The notes under the pieces are model-generated. The model saw only the letters and a list, made by a program, of their open reading frames with translations. It had not been told where the DNA came from and made no database searches. Both the position numbers and the translations under genes were made by a program. A DNA stretch of 64,000 nucleotides from Amycolatopsis bullii (GTDB taxonomy: Bacteria; Actinomycetota; Actinomycetes; Mycobacteriales; Pseudonocardiaceae): assembly GCF_014654205.1 (NCBI RefSeq), contig NZ_BNAW01000014.1:1-64000 (forward strand), given 5' to 3'. The number at the start of each line of letters is the position of its first letter. Position 1 is the first letter of the stretch. Positions 52,299 to 62,463 of the stretch are shown here, piece after piece.

Positions 52299-53417
52299 GT
52301 GCGAGTCGCCATAGTCACCGAAAGTTTCCTGCCCCAGGTGAACGGCGTGACCAACTCCGTCCTCCGGGTCGTCGAGCACCTGCGCGAACGCGCGCACGAC
52401 GTGCTGATCATCGCGCCCGGCCCCGGTCCGGACTCCTACCGCGGGGCCCCGGTGGTCCGGATCCCCGCGCTCGACGTCCCCGGGGTCAGCTCCCTGCCGA
52501 TCGGCCTGCCGACGCGCACCGTGCTCACCGCGCTCACCGCGTTCGGCCCGGACGTCGTGCACCTGGCCTCGCCGTTCGTGGTCGGCGCGCGCGGGCTCGC
52601 CGCCGCGAGACGGCTGCGCGTCCCCTCGATCGCCGTCTACCAGACCGACATCGCCGGGTTCGCCGCCGCGTACGGCTTCGGCATCGCCGCCCGCGCCGCG
52701 TGGCGCTGGGTGCGGCGGCTGCACTCGCGGGCCGACCGGACCCTCGCGCCGTCCAGCGACTCCGTCGAGCAGCTGGAGCTGCACGGCGTCCCGCGGGTGC
52801 ACCGGTGGGCGCGCGGCGTCGACATCGACAGGTTCTCCCCGGCGCACGCCGACGCGGCGCTGCGGGCCGAGCTGGCCCCGAACGGCGAGCTGCTCGTCGG
52901 GTTCGTCGGACGGCTGGCCCCCGAGAAGGAGGTCGACCGGCTGGCCGCGCTGGCCGGGATGCCGGGAATCCGGGTGGTCGTCGTCGGCGACGGCCCCGAA
53001 CTCGAAAGCCTCAGGGCGCAGCTGCCGGGCGCGGCCTTCCTCGGCGCGAAGTACGGCGAAGACCTTTCGAAGGCGTACGCGAGCTTCGACGTCTTCGTCC
53101 ACACCGGCCCGCACGAGACGTTCTGCCAGGCGGTGCAGGAGGCGATGGCGTCCGGCCTGCCGGTGCTCGCGCCGGAGGCCGGTGGCCCGAAGGACCTCGT
53201 GCTGCCCGGCCGCACCGGCTACCTGCTGCCCGCCGAACGCGAGCAGTTCGGGCCGGCGCTCGTCGAGAAGGTCGACGCCCTGCGTGACGCCGCGTTGCGC
53301 GCGAGGCTCGGCGAGAAGGCACGCAAGGTCGTGCTCGGCCGGACCTGGCCCGCCGTCTGCCGCGAGCTGATGGACCACTACGAAGCCGTGCAGGGCCGGG
53401 CCGCCCGCGCGGCCTGA
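52299..53417 (+). CDS. mgtA: GT4 glycosyltransferase, MgtA-like alpha-mannosyltransferase
   Basis: A 372-residue GT-B enzyme that resembles MgtA (Rv0557), the GDP-mannose-dependent mannosyltransferase acting on glycolipid acceptors, and lies in the matching position between menD and menG. Motifs: MRVAIVTESFLPQVNGVTNS (N-terminal fold), VGFVGRLAPEKEVDRLAAL, VVVGDGPELESLRAQL, and the EX7E motif in GPHETFCQAVQEAMASGLPV. It would act at the inner face of the membrane. The symbol rests on similarity and position; the acceptor is not proven. Confidence 0.83.
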   Translation: MRVAIVTESFLPQVNGVTNSVLRVVEHLRERAHDVLIIAPGPGPDSYRGAPVVRIPALDVPGVSSLPIGLPTRTVLTALTAFGPDVVHLASPFVVGARGLAAARRLRVPSIAVYQTDIAGFAAAYGFGIAARAAWRWVRRLHSRADRTLAPSSDSVEQLELHGVPRVHRWARGVDIDRFSPAHADAALRAELAPNGELLVGFVGRLAPEKEVDRLAALAGMPGIRVVVVGDGPELESLRAQLPGAAFLGAKYGEDLSKAYASFDVFVHTGPHETFCQAVQEAMASGLPVLAPEAGGPKDLVLPGRTGYLLPAEREQFGPALVEKVDALRDAALRARLGEKARKVVLGRTWPAVCRELMDHYEAVQGRAARAA

Positions 53418-53419
53418 CC

Positions 53420-54523
53420 ATGCACATCGTCCAGCTCGCCAACTTCTACGGGCCACGCTCGGGCGGGCTGCGCACCGCGCTGCACCACCTCGGCGCCGGG
53501 TACGTCGCCAGCGGGCACGAGGTGACGCTCGTGGTGCCCGGCACCCGGTACGCCGACGAAGTCCTGCCCACGGGGGTGCGCCGGTTTTCCTTGCCCGCGC
53601 CGAAGATTCCGGGCACCGGCGGCTACCGGGCCGTCGACCCGCACCGGGTCCGCGCGGTGCTGCGGAGGCTCGAGCCGGACCGCTTGGAGGTCTCCGACCG
53701 GCTGACGCTGCGGGGGATGGGCGGCTGGGCGAGCCGCCACGGCGTCCCCAGCACGGTCATCTCCCACGAGCGGCTCGACCGCCTGCTGGAGCAGTTCCTG
53801 CTGCCCGCGCCGATGGCCCGCCGGGTCGCCGACGCCGCGAACCGGCGGATGGCCGCGAGCTACGACACGGTCGTCTGCACGACGGCGTTCGCGCGGGCGG
53901 AATTCGACCGGATCGCCGCCCCGAACGTCCGTCGCGTGCCGCTCGGTGTCGACTTGGCGACCTTCCGGCCCGCCATGCGCGACGACGGCTGGCGCACCGA
54001 CCTGGCTTCCGGTGCGGACGCCCTGCTCGTCCACTGTGGACGCCTGTCGCCGGAGAAACACGTGGAGCGCAGCGTGGACACCGTCGCTTCGCTGACCGAG
54101 GCCGGGGTGAAGGTCCGGCTGGTGGTGGCGGGCGACGGGCCGCGGCGGCGGGCTCTTGAACGGCGGGCGCGCGGGCTGCCGGTGACGTTCCTGGGTTTCC
54201 TGCCAGGCCGTGGCGACGTCGCGCGGCTGCTGGCCAGCGCGGACGTCTCCCTGGCGCCAGGGCCGCACGAGACGTTCGGGCTCGCGGCGCTCGAGGCCCT
54301 GGCGTCCGGGACGCCGGTGGTGGTGTCGGCCTCGTCGGCGCTGCGGGAGATCGTCCGGCCCGGGTGTGGCGCGGCGGTGGACGACCACGCGCCCGCGTTC
54401 GCTTCGGCGGTGACGGACTTGCTGGACAGCCCGGAGGACTTGCGCCGAGCGGCCGCCCGGGCGCGGGCCGAGGAGTTCACCTGGCCCGCGGCCGTGGCCG
54501 GGATGCTGGCCACCTTCCGCTGA
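53420..54523 (+). CDS. GT4 family glycosyltransferase
   Basis: A 367-residue GT-B enzyme beginning MHIVQLANFYGPRSGGLRTA, with LVHCGRLSPEKHVERSVDTV, LVVAGDGPRRRALERRARGL and the EX7E-containing GPHETFGLAALEALASGTPV. It starts two bases after the preceding glycosyltransferase, so the two are co-transcribed and may add successive sugars to one acceptor. Homology to mannosyltransferases of the PimB type is likely, but donor and acceptor are not determinable. Confidence 0.87.
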   Translation: MHIVQLANFYGPRSGGLRTALHHLGAGYVASGHEVTLVVPGTRYADEVLPTGVRRFSLPAPKIPGTGGYRAVDPHRVRAVLRRLEPDRLEVSDRLTLRGMGGWASRHGVPSTVISHERLDRLLEQFLLPAPMARRVADAANRRMAASYDTVVCTTAFARAEFDRIAAPNVRRVPLGVDLATFRPAMRDDGWRTDLASGADALLVHCGRLSPEKHVERSVDTVASLTEAGVKVRLVVAGDGPRRRALERRARGLPVTFLGFLPGRGDVARLLASADVSLAPGPHETFGLAALEALASGTPVVVSASSALREIVRPGCGAAVDDHAPAFASAVTDLLDSPEDLRRAAARARAEEFTWPAAVAGMLATFR

Positions 54524-54595
54524 ACGTCCCGGCGGACCGGTCTAGCCCACCCCGCCCCACCGCCACCCTCAACGGACGGGCTGCGCCCGGCTGTC

Positions 54596-54601
54596 TACAT
54601 T
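54596..54601 (+). promoter_or_regulatory. -10 box (TACATT) of a probable leaderless menG transcript
   Basis: TACATT ends six bases before ATG 54608. No ribosome-binding sequence precedes the ATG. Confidence 0.5.
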
Positions 54602-54607
54602 CAAGTC

Positions 54608-55297
54608 ATGTCACGCGCAAGCCTGGACAAGGACCCGCACGAAGTCGCCGCGATGTTCGACGGCGTCGCGTCCGGGTACGACCGGGCGAACTCGTTCATG
54701 ACCTTCGGCTTCGACCGGCGCTGGCGCACCACCACCGCCCGCGTCCTCGACGCCCGCCGCGGCGAGAAGGTCCTGGACCTGGCGGCCGGCACCGGCGTGT
54801 CGACCGTCGAGTACGCCCGAGGGGGCGCCTGGTGCCTGGCCGCGGACTTCTCGTTCGGCATGTTGCACGCGGGCCTGCACCGGAACGTGCCGATGGTGGC
54901 GGCCGACGCGCTCAACCTGCCGTTCGCGGACGAGAGCTTCGACGCCGTGACCATCTCGCTCGCGCTGCGCAACTTCGTCGACCCGAAGGCCGCGCTCACC
55001 GAGATCGCCCGGGTGGTCAAGCCCGGCGGCCGGCTGGTCATCTGCGAGGTCTCGACGCCGCCCTTCGCACCCATCCGGTTCGTCCACCGGCGGTTCGTCC
55101 TCAAGCTGCTGACCTGGGTCGGCAGCCGGACGTCGTCGAACCCGGAGGCGTACAAGTACCTGGCCGAATCCATGCTGACCTGGCCCGACCAGCGCACCCT
55201 CGGCGAGATCATCGCGAGCGCGGGCTGGACCGACGTCGAGTGGTTGAACCTCACATTCGGGGTCGTGGCGATCCACCGGGCGCGCAAGCCTGCCTAA
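54608..55297 (+). CDS. menG: Demethylmenaquinone methyltransferase
   Basis: Methylates demethylmenaquinone with S-adenosylmethionine. A 229-residue UbiE/MenG-type class I methyltransferase: [20 protein letters not shown], motif [39 protein letters not shown] and [20 protein letters not shown]. In mycobacteria the counterpart (Rv0558) also follows mgtA. Its TAA stop is embedded in the -10 box of menJ. Confidence 0.93.
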   Translation: MSRASLDKDPHEVAAMFDGVASGYDRANSFMTFGFDRRWRTTTARVLDARRGEKVLDLAAGTGVSTVEYARGGAWCLAADFSFGMLHAGLHRNVPMVAADALNLPFADESFDAVTISLALRNFVDPKAALTEIARVVKPGGRLVICEVSTPPFAPIRFVHRRFVLKLLTWVGSRTSSNPEAYKYLAESMLTWPDQRTLGEIIASAGWTDVEWLNLTFGVVAIHRARKPA

Positions 55298-55300
55298 ACT
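55295..55300 (+). promoter_or_regulatory. -10 box (TAAACT) of menJ containing the menG stop codon
   Basis: TAAACT ends seven bases before ATG 55308; its first three bases are the menG stop. Confidence 0.5.
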
Positions 55301-55307
55301 CGCGCGT

Positions 55308-56594
55308 ATGAGTCGACGCACCGCAGACCAGGACGCCGAAGTCATCGTCGTCGGCGCCGGACCCGCCGGGTCCACCGTGGCCACCTACCTGGCCCGCGCG
55401 GGCGTCGACGTCCTGCTGCTCGAGAAGACCGAGTTTCCGCGCGAGAAGGTCTGCGGCGACGGCCTGACCCCGCGCGGCGTCAAGCAGCTCATCGACCTGG
55501 GCATCGACACGAGCGAAGAGGCGGGCTGGGTGCACAGCCGCGGCCTGCGGATCCTCACCGGCGACCTGACGCTGGAACTCGACTGGCCGGACCTGACGAG
55601 CTACCCGCCGTACGGCGTTTCCCGCACCCGCCACGACTTCGACGACCTCCTCGCGAAGCTCGCGGTGAAGGCCGGCGCGCGGCTGTACGAGCGCACCACC
55701 GTGACCGGCGCGCTCACGAACGCGACCGGGCGCGTGGTCGGCGTCGAGGCGAAGGTCGGTCCGGAGCGGACGCCGGTCAAGTACTACGCGCCGCTCGTCC
55801 TGGCCTGCGACGGCGTGTCCGCGCGGCTCGCGCTGAGCGTCGGCATCCAGAAGAACGAGAAGCGCCCGATGGGCGTGGCCGTGCGCCAGTACTACAAGAG
55901 CCCGCGCCACGACGACCCGTTCATCGAGGGCCACCTCGAGCTGTGGGATCGCTCCGACCCGCGGAACCCGAAGCTGCTGCCGGGCTACGGCTGGGCGTTC
56001 CCGCTCGGCGACGGCACGGTCAACGTCGGCCTCGGCATGCTTTCGACGTCGGCCTCGTTCCGGAACACCGACTACCGCGCGCTGCTGCGCCAGTGGCTCG
56101 ACGGGACGCCTGAGGAGTGGGGCTACCGCGAGGAGAACGCGATCGGCAAGGTCGGCGGCGCCGGCCTCCCGATGGGCTTCAACCGCACCCCGCACTACCG
56201 CGACGGCCTGCTGCTGCTCGGCGACGCGGGCGGCATGGTGAGCCCGTTCAACGGCGAAGGCATCTCGGCGGCGATGGAGTCCGCGCAGATCGCCGCGGAG
56301 GTCGTCGTGCAGGCGCTGGCGCGGCGCGAAGGGCCTTCGCGGGAGCGGGCGCTGGAGGCGTACCCGCGTGCGGTCGGCGAGCTGATGGGCGGCTACTACG
56401 CGCTGGGCAACGTCTTCGCCAAGATCATCGGCAAGCCGAAGATCATGCACGCCTGCACCAAGTACGGGCTGCGCATCAACAAGCTGCTGCCGCTGGTCTA
56501 CAAGGGCCTGTCGGGCTGCTACGACGCCAAGGGCGGCGACGGCGTAGACCGCCTCATCGCAGCCCTCGCGAAGGTGACCCCGAGCCCCCGCTGA
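55308..56594 (+). CDS. menJ: Menaquinone reductase MenJ-like (geranylgeranyl reductase family)
   Basis: A 428-residue flavoprotein with FAD-binding VVGAGPAGSTVATYLARAGV, the family motif EFPREKVCGDGLTPRGVKQL, and LLLGDAGGMVSPFNGEGISA. M. tuberculosis MenJ (Rv0561c) saturates one isoprene unit of menaquinone; geranylgeranyl reductases act on related chains. Position after menG supports the menaquinone role. Followed by a large repeat array that may end the transcript. Confidence 0.87.
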   Translation: MSRRTADQDAEVIVVGAGPAGSTVATYLARAGVDVLLLEKTEFPREKVCGDGLTPRGVKQLIDLGIDTSEEAGWVHSRGLRILTGDLTLELDWPDLTSYPPYGVSRTRHDFDDLLAKLAVKAGARLYERTTVTGALTNATGRVVGVEAKVGPERTPVKYYAPLVLACDGVSARLALSVGIQKNEKRPMGVAVRQYYKSPRHDDPFIEGHLELWDRSDPRNPKLLPGYGWAFPLGDGTVNVGLGMLSTSASFRNTDYRALLRQWLDGTPEEWGYREENAIGKVGGAGLPMGFNRTPHYRDGLLLLGDAGGMVSPFNGEGISAAMESAQIAAEVVVQALARREGPSRERALEAYPRAVGELMGGYYALGNVFAKIIGKPKIMHACTKYGLRINKLLPLVYKGLSGCYDAKGGDGVDRLIAALAKVTPSPR

Positions 56595-56606
56595 CCGTGC
56601 GCTGCC

Positions 56607-56751
56607 GGGCATCACGCGTGACGAGCGAGGCATCACGCGTGATCAGAGGGGCATCACGCGTGATCCGGCGGGCATCGGCCTGATGCCTGCCCAGTCACGC
56701 TTGATGCCCCTCCAGTCACGCGTGATGCCCGGCCAAGCACGCGTCATGCCC
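56607..56751. repeat. Mirrored array of TCACGCGTGA-type units
   Basis: Three units reading GGCATCACGCGTGA (56607-56621, 56629-56642, 56649-56663), a degenerate centre (about 56670-56690), then three in the opposite sense (TCACGCTTGATGCCC 56695-56709, TCACGCGTGATGCCC 56716-56730, GCACGCGTCATGCCC 56737-56751). The whole can fold into one long interrupted hairpin 12 bases after menJ. Related to the tandem array at 2895-2956. Confidence 0.88.
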
Positions 56752-56960
56752 GTTGCCGCACGCGCTTTCTCGCGCGCGGACACTCGGGTGGCCTAGCAAG
56801 TTGGCCGTGCGGTCAGTGGGATAGATCACAGGTCAGCGCCCGTTTTGTCCGCCCGGAACGCGATCTTGAACGCCTTTCGCGCAGGTCGCGCGCGCGGTGT
56901 TGCCTACCCGTGACAACGATGGCGCCAGAACTTAGGCGACCCTTATAACACGGGGTACTA
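56752..56960. other. Spacer upstream of the nuo promoter
   Basis: No gene. Moderately AT-richer from 56880 on, with ACCCTTATAACAC at about 56938-56950. GGATAGATCACAGGTCAG at 56819-56836 is not assignable to a known operator. Confidence 0.4.
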
Positions 56961-56990
56961 GGGACAAGAGTGTGAGTCGCGTCCTAGACT
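56961..56990 (+). promoter_or_regulatory. Putative nuo operon promoter
   Basis: GGGACA (56961-56966) and TAGACT (56985-56990) with an 18-base spacer form the best -35/-10 pair, putting the transcription start near 56997, just before two Rex operators. Confidence 0.5.
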
Positions 56991-57001
56991 CCCCCCATGC
57001 C

Positions 57002-57019
57002 TTGTGAATCCCTTCACAT
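57002..57019. promoter_or_regulatory. Rex operator 1 upstream of nuoA
   Basis: TTGTGAATCCCTTCACAT matches TTGTGAANNNNTTCACAA at all but the last fixed base. It lies about 190 bases before the nuoA start. Confidence 0.9.
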
Positions 57020-57033
57020 CCACGACGAGTGGC

Positions 57034-57051
57034 TTGTGAACTATTTCACAA
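57034..57051. promoter_or_regulatory. Rex operator 2 upstream of nuoA (perfect)
   Basis: TTGTGAACTATTTCACAA is an exact match to the Rex consensus. Its centre is 32 bp from operator 1, about three helical turns, so two Rex dimers could sit on one face of the DNA. Confidence 0.94.
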
Positions 57052-57193
57052 GCAGAGTTCGGTCCAGCCACGGGCCGTAAGGAGACCCTGACCCTCGGCG
57101 GTGTGACCCAGGTCCCTTAGGGTGCCGACGAGGCCCAGCGGTTCCCCACCACAAGCACAACCGCAGCGGCGCGGAAAGGATGGCGAAGACCCC
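57052..57193 (+). other. nuoA leader region
   Basis: About 140 bases of untranslated leader. GGAAAGG at 57173-57179 is the likely ribosome site. ATG 57180 opens a six-codon frame (MAKTPC) that ends at 57200, just inside nuoA, a possible coupling ORF but with poor spacing. No riboswitch-like structure seen. Confidence 0.4.
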
Positions 57194-57613
57194 GTGCTGA
57201 CGTTGCTGACCCGGACCGACACGGTGCAGCTGGCCCAAGAGGCCCCGAGCCTGAAGCCCTACCTGCCCCTGGTCCTGTTGTTCGTGCTGGCGCTGGCGTT
57301 CGCCGTGCTGTCGGTGCTGCTCGGCCCGCTCGTCGGGCCCAGCCGGTACAACAGGGCCAAGCTCTCCGCCTACGAGTGCGGCATCGAGCCGTCACCGCAG
57401 CCGCTCGTCGGCGCCGGGCGGATGCCGGTCGCGTACTACATCACCGCGATGCTGTTCATCCTGTTCGACATCGAGATGGTCTTCCTCTACCCGTTCGCCG
57501 TGCAGGCGGACGCGCTGGGCACGTTCGGCCTGGTGGAGATCCTGCTGTTCATCGCGACGGTCGGCTTCGCGTACGCCTACGTGTGGCGGCGCGGCGGCCT
57601 GGATTGGAACTAG
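57194..57613 (+). CDS. nuoA: NADH-quinone oxidoreductase subunit A
   Basis: A 139-residue membrane subunit of complex I with three helices ([56 protein letters not shown]) and the conserved loop [23 protein letters not shown] 57194 ([13 protein letters not shown]) is preferred; the frame is open upstream to GTG 57122, but that extension is Pro/Arg-rich and unlike NuoA. First gene of the Rex-controlled nuo operon. Confidence 0.95.
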   Translation: MLTLLTRTDTVQLAQEAPSLKPYLPLVLLFVLALAFAVLSVLLGPLVGPSRYNRAKLSAYECGIEPSPQPLVGAGRMPVAYYITAMLFILFDIEMVFLYPFAVQADALGTFGLVEILLFIATVGFAYAYVWRRGGLDWN

Positions 57614-57617
57614 ACCC

Positions 57618-58166
57618 ATGGGCCTGGAAGAAAAACTCCCCAACGGCGTCCTGCTGGCCAGCCTGGAAGGCCTCGTCAACTGGGCGCGCAAGAACTCGCT
57701 GTGGCCCGCCACCTTCGGTCTCGCCTGCTGCGCGATCGAGATGATGACGGTCGGCGGTTCCCGCTACGACATCGCCCGCTTCGGCATGGAGCGCTTCAGC
57801 GCGACGCCGCGGCAGGCCGACCTGATGATCGTCGCCGGGCGGGTCACCCAGAAGATGGCCCCGGTCCTGCGCCAGATCTACGACCAGATGGCCGAGCCGC
57901 GCTGGGTGCTCGCCATGGGCGTCTGCGCCTCCTCCGGCGGCATGTTCAACAACTACGCCGTGGTCCAGGGCGTCGACCACATCGTGCCGGTCGACATGTA
58001 CCTGCCCGGCTGCCCGCCGCGGCCGGAGATGCTGCTGGACGCGATCCTCAAGCTGCACGCCAAGATCCAGGACGAGCCGATCAACGCCCGCCGCGCCGCC
58101 ATCCGCGCGGCCAGCGGGGCGCGCACCGAGCTCGTCGCGTCGTCGATCAAGTACGCGAAGAAGTAG
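57618..58166 (+). CDS. nuoB: NADH-quinone oxidoreductase subunit B
   Basis: A 182-residue peripheral subunit holding cluster N2 near the quinone site. Conserved Cys pair in [11 protein letters not shown], further ligands in [14 protein letters not shown] and the last in [13 protein letters not shown]. Four bases after nuoA. Confidence 0.98.
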   Translation: MGLEEKLPNGVLLASLEGLVNWARKNSLWPATFGLACCAIEMMTVGGSRYDIARFGMERFSATPRQADLMIVAGRVTQKMAPVLRQIYDQMAEPRWVLAMGVCASSGGMFNNYAVVQGVDHIVPVDMYLPGCPPRPEMLLDAILKLHAKIQDEPINARRAAIRAASGARTELVASSIKYAKK

Positions 58167-58170
58167 AGCG

Positions 58171-58920
58171 ATGACTGAGAACCCCCAACCCGGCGAAGAG
58201 CAGTCGAGCGCTGAGCGAGCCGAAACCGGCCTGACGGCGAAGGGACCGGGCTCGGCCGAAGCGGTCGTCACCGGCCGCGAACGCCGGGGCATGTTTGGCG
58301 TCCAGGGCAGCGGTGACACCTCCGGCTACGGCGGCGTCCGGCTCCCGGCGTACAGCCCGGCGCCGGCCGAGCGCCCGTACGGCGGCTGGTTCGACCAGTT
58401 CGCCGACGAGTTCTACGCCGCGCTGGCCGAGCGCAAGATCCCCGCCGAGGCGATCCTGCAGACCACGGTCGACCGCGGCGAGATCACCTTCTACGTCGCC
58501 CGCGAGCACCTGCCCGCGATCGCGAAGACGCTGCGCGACGACGGCGGCCTCCGCTTCGAGCTGCTGTCGTCGGTGTCCGGGGTGGACTACGGCGTCGACG
58601 TCCCGCAGCGGCTGCACGCGGTCTACCACTTCACGTCGCTGACCTACCGGCGCCGGATCCGGCTCGAGGTCACCCTCGACGTCGAGGACGCGCACGTGCC
58701 GTCGCTGGTCGGGACCTACCCGACCGCCGACTGGCAGGAGCGCGAGACCTGGGACATGTTCGGGATCGTCTTCGACGGCCACCCGGCGCTGACCCGGATC
58801 CTCATGCCGGACGACTGGGACGGCCACCCCCAGCGCAAGGACTACCCGCTCGGCGGGATCCCGGTCGAATACAAGGGCGCGGAGATCCCGCCGCCGGACC
58901 AGCGGAGGTCGTACTCGTGA
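58171..58920 (+). CDS. nuoC: NADH-quinone oxidoreductase subunit C
   Basis: A 249-residue peripheral-arm subunit (30-kDa type). An N-terminal disordered extension of about 50 residues is typical of actinobacterial NuoC. Core motifs: [20 protein letters not shown] and the signature [20 protein letters not shown] followed by PLGGIPVEY. Its GTG-overlapped end couples to nuoD (GTGA). Confidence 0.97.
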   Translation: MTENPQPGEEQSSAERAETGLTAKGPGSAEAVVTGRERRGMFGVQGSGDTSGYGGVRLPAYSPAPAERPYGGWFDQFADEFYAALAERKIPAEAILQTTVDRGEITFYVAREHLPAIAKTLRDDGGLRFELLSSVSGVDYGVDVPQRLHAVYHFTSLTYRRRIRLEVTLDVEDAHVPSLVGTYPTADWQERETWDMFGIVFDGHPALTRILMPDDWDGHPQRKDYPLGGIPVEYKGAEIPPPDQRRSYS

Positions 58921-60314
58921 GCACCGAGAACCTTTCCGACGTCACCACGGGCACGTCGACCACCAAGGCCGGCAGCGACAGCACCGATGACAAGGCCGGC
59001 ACCGACAACGTCGGTTACGCCGACTCCCGCGACACCACCGAAGGCCGCGTCTACACGGTCTCCGGCGGCGACTGGGACGACGTCATCGCCGACGCGGCGC
59101 ACGACGAGCGCATGGTCATCAACATGGGCCCGCAGCACCCGTCGACGCACGGCGTGCTGCGGCTCGTGCTGGAGATGGAGGGCGAGACCGTCACGCAGCT
59201 GCGGTCCGTCATCGGCTACCTGCACACCGGCATCGAGAAGAACTGCGAGTACCGGACCTGGACCCAGGGCGTCACCTTCGTGACGCGGATGGACTACCTG
59301 GCCCCGCTGTCGACGGAGATGGCGTACTGCCTCGGCGTCGAGAAGCTGCTGCAGATCGAGGCCCCGCGCCGCGCGCAGCTGCTGCGCGTGATGCTGCTGG
59401 AGATCAACCGGATCGGCTCGCACCTGGTCTACATCGCCACCGGCGGCATGGAGCTCGGCGCCACCACCGCGATGACGCTCGGCTTCCGCGAGCGCGAAGA
59501 GGTGCTGCACCTGCTGGAGCACCTGACCGGCCTGCGGATGAACCACGCGTTCATCCGCCCCGGCGGCCTCGCGCAGGACATGCCGGCCGACTACGTCGAG
59601 GTCGTCAAGGCGTTCCTCAAGACGATGAAGGAACGCCTTCCGCTGTACGACAAGCTCTTCACCGGCCAGCCGATCTGGCGCAACCGGCTCAAGGGCGTCG
59701 GCTACCTGCCGGTGGACGCGTGCCTAGCGCTCGGCGTCACCGGCCCGGTGCTGCGGTCCGCGGGCCTGCCGTGGGACCTGCGCAAGACCGAGCCGTACTC
59801 CTGCTACGACGAGTTCGACTTCGACGTCCCGGTCGACAACGGCGCCGACTGCTGGTCGCGCTACCTGATCCGGGTGCACGAGATGCACGAGAGCCTCAAG
59901 ATCATCGAGCAGTGCCTCGAGAAGCTCGAGCCGGGCCCGGTCATGGTCGAGGACAAGAAGATCGCGTGGCCCGCGCAGCTGTCGATCGGCAGCGACGGCA
60001 TGGGCAACTCGCTCGAGCACGTCAAGAAGATCATGGGCCAGTCGATGGAGTCCCTGATCCACCACTTCAAGCTGGTCACCGAGGGCTTCAAGGTGCCGGC
60101 CGGGCAGGTCTACTCGCCGGTCGAGTCACCGCGCGGCGAGCTCGGCGTGCACCTGGTGTCGGACGGCGGCACCCGGCCCGTCCGCGTCCACGTGCGGGAC
60201 CCGAGCTTCGTGAACCTGCAGTCGATGCCCGCAATGGCCGAAGGCGGCCTGGTGGCGGACGTGATCGCCGCCATCGCCTCGATCGACCCCGTCATGGGGG
60301 GAGTGGACCGATGA
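58917..60314 (+). CDS. nuoD: NADH-quinone oxidoreductase subunit D
   Basis: A 465-residue 49-kDa-type subunit that forms the quinone pocket with NuoB. After about 60 variable residues come [36 protein letters not shown], the quinone-site region and a C-terminal [15 protein letters not shown]. Starts inside the nuoC stop; ends overlapping nuoE as ATGA. Confidence 0.98.
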   Translation: MSTENLSDVTTGTSTTKAGSDSTDDKAGTDNVGYADSRDTTEGRVYTVSGGDWDDVIADAAHDERMVINMGPQHPSTHGVLRLVLEMEGETVTQLRSVIGYLHTGIEKNCEYRTWTQGVTFVTRMDYLAPLSTEMAYCLGVEKLLQIEAPRRAQLLRVMLLEINRIGSHLVYIATGGMELGATTAMTLGFREREEVLHLLEHLTGLRMNHAFIRPGGLAQDMPADYVEVVKAFLKTMKERLPLYDKLFTGQPIWRNRLKGVGYLPVDACLALGVTGPVLRSAGLPWDLRKTEPYSCYDEFDFDVPVDNGADCWSRYLIRVHEMHESLKIIEQCLEKLEPGPVMVEDKKIAWPAQLSIGSDGMGNSLEHVKKIMGQSMESLIHHFKLVTEGFKVPAGQVYSPVESPRGELGVHLVSDGGTRPVRVHVRDPSFVNLQSMPAMAEGGLVADVIAAIASIDPVMGGVDR

Positions 60315-61168
60315 CCTCAACGTTCCCCGAACCGGGACCGAAGGACGCGGCGACGACGTATGCGGCGGCGTCGGCCGACACCGACGTCGTCGCCATCGCG
60401 CCGGACCCCGAGGTGGCCGCCGGCATCATCACCGAGACGCCCCTCGAGGACATCTTCGACGCGGACATCCACGCCAAGGCGCAGGAGCTGATCGCGCGCT
60501 ACCCGATGTCCCGTTCGGCGCTGCTGCCGATGCTGCACCTCGTGCAGTCGGTGCAGGGCTACGTCAGCCAGGAGGGCATCGCGTTCTGCGCGAAGCAGCT
60601 CGACCTGTCCGACGCCGAGGTCAGCGCGGTCGCGACGTTCTACACGATGTACAAGCGCAAGCCGTGCGGTGAGCACCTCGTGAGCGTCTGCACCAACACG
60701 CTGTGCGCGGCCATGGGCGGCGACGCGATCTACAAGAAGCTCCAGACGCACCTCGGCTCCGAGGAGAACCCGCTGGGGCACAACGAGACCGCGGGCACGC
60801 CCAACGAGCCGGGCTCGATCACCCTCGAGCACGCCGAGTGCCTCGCGGCCTGCGACCTCGCGCCGGTCATCCAGGTCAACTACGAGTACTTCGACAACCA
60901 GACCGAGGAGAAGGCCGTCGCGCTGGTCGACGCGCTGCAGGCGGGCAAGAAGCCGGCCCCGACGCGCGGTGCCCCGCTGACGAACTTCAAGGGCGCCGAG
61001 CTGCAGCTCGCCGGGTTCTTCCCGGAGGACGAGGCGGCCTACCGCCGGGACGTCGACGGCCCGTCGCAGGCCGTCGAGACGCTGCGGGGCGCGAAGCTCG
61101 CGCAGGAGCGCGGCTGGGTCGCCCCGGTGGCCCAGGACGTTCCGCTGCCAGAAGTGGAGAAGAAGTAG
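60311..61168 (+). CDS. nuoE: NADH-quinone oxidoreductase subunit E
   Basis: A 285-residue 24-kDa-type subunit with a thioredoxin-like fold binding cluster N1a. Ligands: [11 protein letters not shown] and later [15 protein letters not shown]. The chain is longer than E. coli NuoE, with an extended C-terminus (about 220-285) as in other actinobacteria. The open frame upstream of 60311 is a shadow of nuoD. Confidence 0.97.
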   Translation: MTSTFPEPGPKDAATTYAAASADTDVVAIAPDPEVAAGIITETPLEDIFDADIHAKAQELIARYPMSRSALLPMLHLVQSVQGYVSQEGIAFCAKQLDLSDAEVSAVATFYTMYKRKPCGEHLVSVCTNTLCAAMGGDAIYKKLQTHLGSEENPLGHNETAGTPNEPGSITLEHAECLAACDLAPVIQVNYEYFDNQTEEKAVALVDALQAGKKPAPTRGAPLTNFKGAELQLAGFFPEDEAAYRRDVDGPSQAVETLRGAKLAQERGWVAPVAQDVPLPEVEKK

Positions 61169-62463
61169 TGGCTGACCCCATCACTCCGGTCCTCACCAAG
61201 CGCTGGCTGTCGCCGAACTCCTGGCAGATCGGGACGTACGAGGCACTCGAGGGCTACACCGCCGTCCGCAAGGCACTGGCCGGGACGCCGGAGCAGCTCG
61301 TCCAGCTGGTCAAGGACTCCGGCCTGCGCGGCCGCGGCGGCGCGGGCTTCCCGGCTGGCATCAAGTGGTCGTTCATGCCGCCGAACTTCGACAAGCCGCA
61401 CTACCTGGTGATCAACGCCGACGAGGGCGAACCGGGGACCTGCAAGGACATCCCGCTGATGATGGCGGACCCGCACTCGCTCATCGAGGGCTGCATCATC
61501 GCCTCGTACGCGATGCGGTCCAACCACTGCTTCATCTACGTCCGCGGCGAGGCCCTGCACTGCATCCGGCGCCTCAACGCCGCGGTGCGCGAAGCCGAAG
61601 CGGCGGGCTACCTGGGCGAGAACATCCTCGGCTCCGGCTTCGACCTCAAGATCACCGTCCACGCGGGCGCGGGCGCGTACATCTGCGGCGAGGAGACGGC
61701 GCTGCTCGACTCCCTCGAGGGACGTCGTGGCCAGCCGCGGCTCAAGCCGCCGTTCCCGGCCGCCGCCGGGCTCTACGCCGCACCGACCACGGTCAACAAC
61801 GTCGAGACCATCGCGAGCGCGCCGTTCATCGTCAACGGCGGGTCGAGCTGGTTCCGCGAGATGGGCCGCGAGAAGTCACCCGGCCCGAAGATCTACTCGA
61901 TCTCCGGCCACGTCGAGAAGCCCGGCCAGTACGAGTGCCCGCTCGGCACCACCCTGCGCGAGCTGCTGGACATGGCGGGCGGCATGAAGGACGGCATCCC
62001 GCTCAAGTTCTGGACCCCGGGCGGCTCGTCCACCCCGATGTTCACCGCCGAGCACCTCGACGTTCCCCTGGACTTCGAAGGCGCGGCGGAAGCCGGGTCG
62101 ATGCTGGGCACCACCGCCGTCCAGGTCTTCAACGAGACCGTGTCGGTGCCGTGGGCCGTGATGAAGTGGACGCAGTTCTACGAGCACGAGTCCTGCGGCA
62201 AGTGCACGCCGTGCCGCGAAGGCACCTACTGGCTGGCGCAGATCCTCGAGCGCATGGTCTCCGGCCACGGCACCGAGGAGGACATCGACACCCTCCTCGA
62301 CGTCTGCGACAACATCCTCGGCCGGTCGTTCTGCGCGCTCGGCGACGGCGCGGTGTCGCCGATCCAGAGCGGCATCAAGTACTTCCGCGAGGAGTTCCTC
62401 GCGTTGTGCGAAGCGAACCGGCACGAACAGACCAAGCCCGAACTCGTGGGAGCGCAGGCATGA
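61168..62463 (+). CDS. nuoF: NADH-quinone oxidoreductase subunit F
   Basis: A 431-residue 51-kDa-type subunit binding FMN, NADH and cluster N3. NADH/FMN loop [39 protein letters not shown], and the cluster motif [16 protein letters not shown] with a later Cys in [14 protein letters not shown] 61168 overlaps the nuoE TAG by one base. Confidence 0.98.
   Translation: MADPITPVLTKRWLSPNSWQIGTYEALEGYTAVRKALAGTPEQLVQLVKDSGLRGRGGAGFPAGIKWSFMPPNFDKPHYLVINADEGEPGTCKDIPLMMADPHSLIEGCIIASYAMRSNHCFIYVRGEALHCIRRLNAAVREAEAAGYLGENILGSGFDLKITVHAGAGAYICGEETALLDSLEGRRGQPRLKPPFPAAAGLYAAPTTVNNVETIASAPFIVNGGSSWFREMGREKSPGPKIYSISGHVEKPGQYECPLGTTLRELLDMAGGMKDGIPLKFWTPGGSSTPMFTAEHLDVPLDFEGAAEAGSMLGTTAVQVFNETVSVPWAVMKWTQFYEHESCGKCTPCREGTYWLAQILERMVSGHGTEEDIDTLLDVCDNILGRSFCALGDGAVSPIQSGIKYFREEFLALCEANRHEQTKPELVGAQA

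Noticed and set aside
57122..57193. Longer NuoA starting at GTG 57122
   Set aside because: The added Pro/Arg-rich residues are unlike NuoA proteins and overlap the leader's ribosome-site region.
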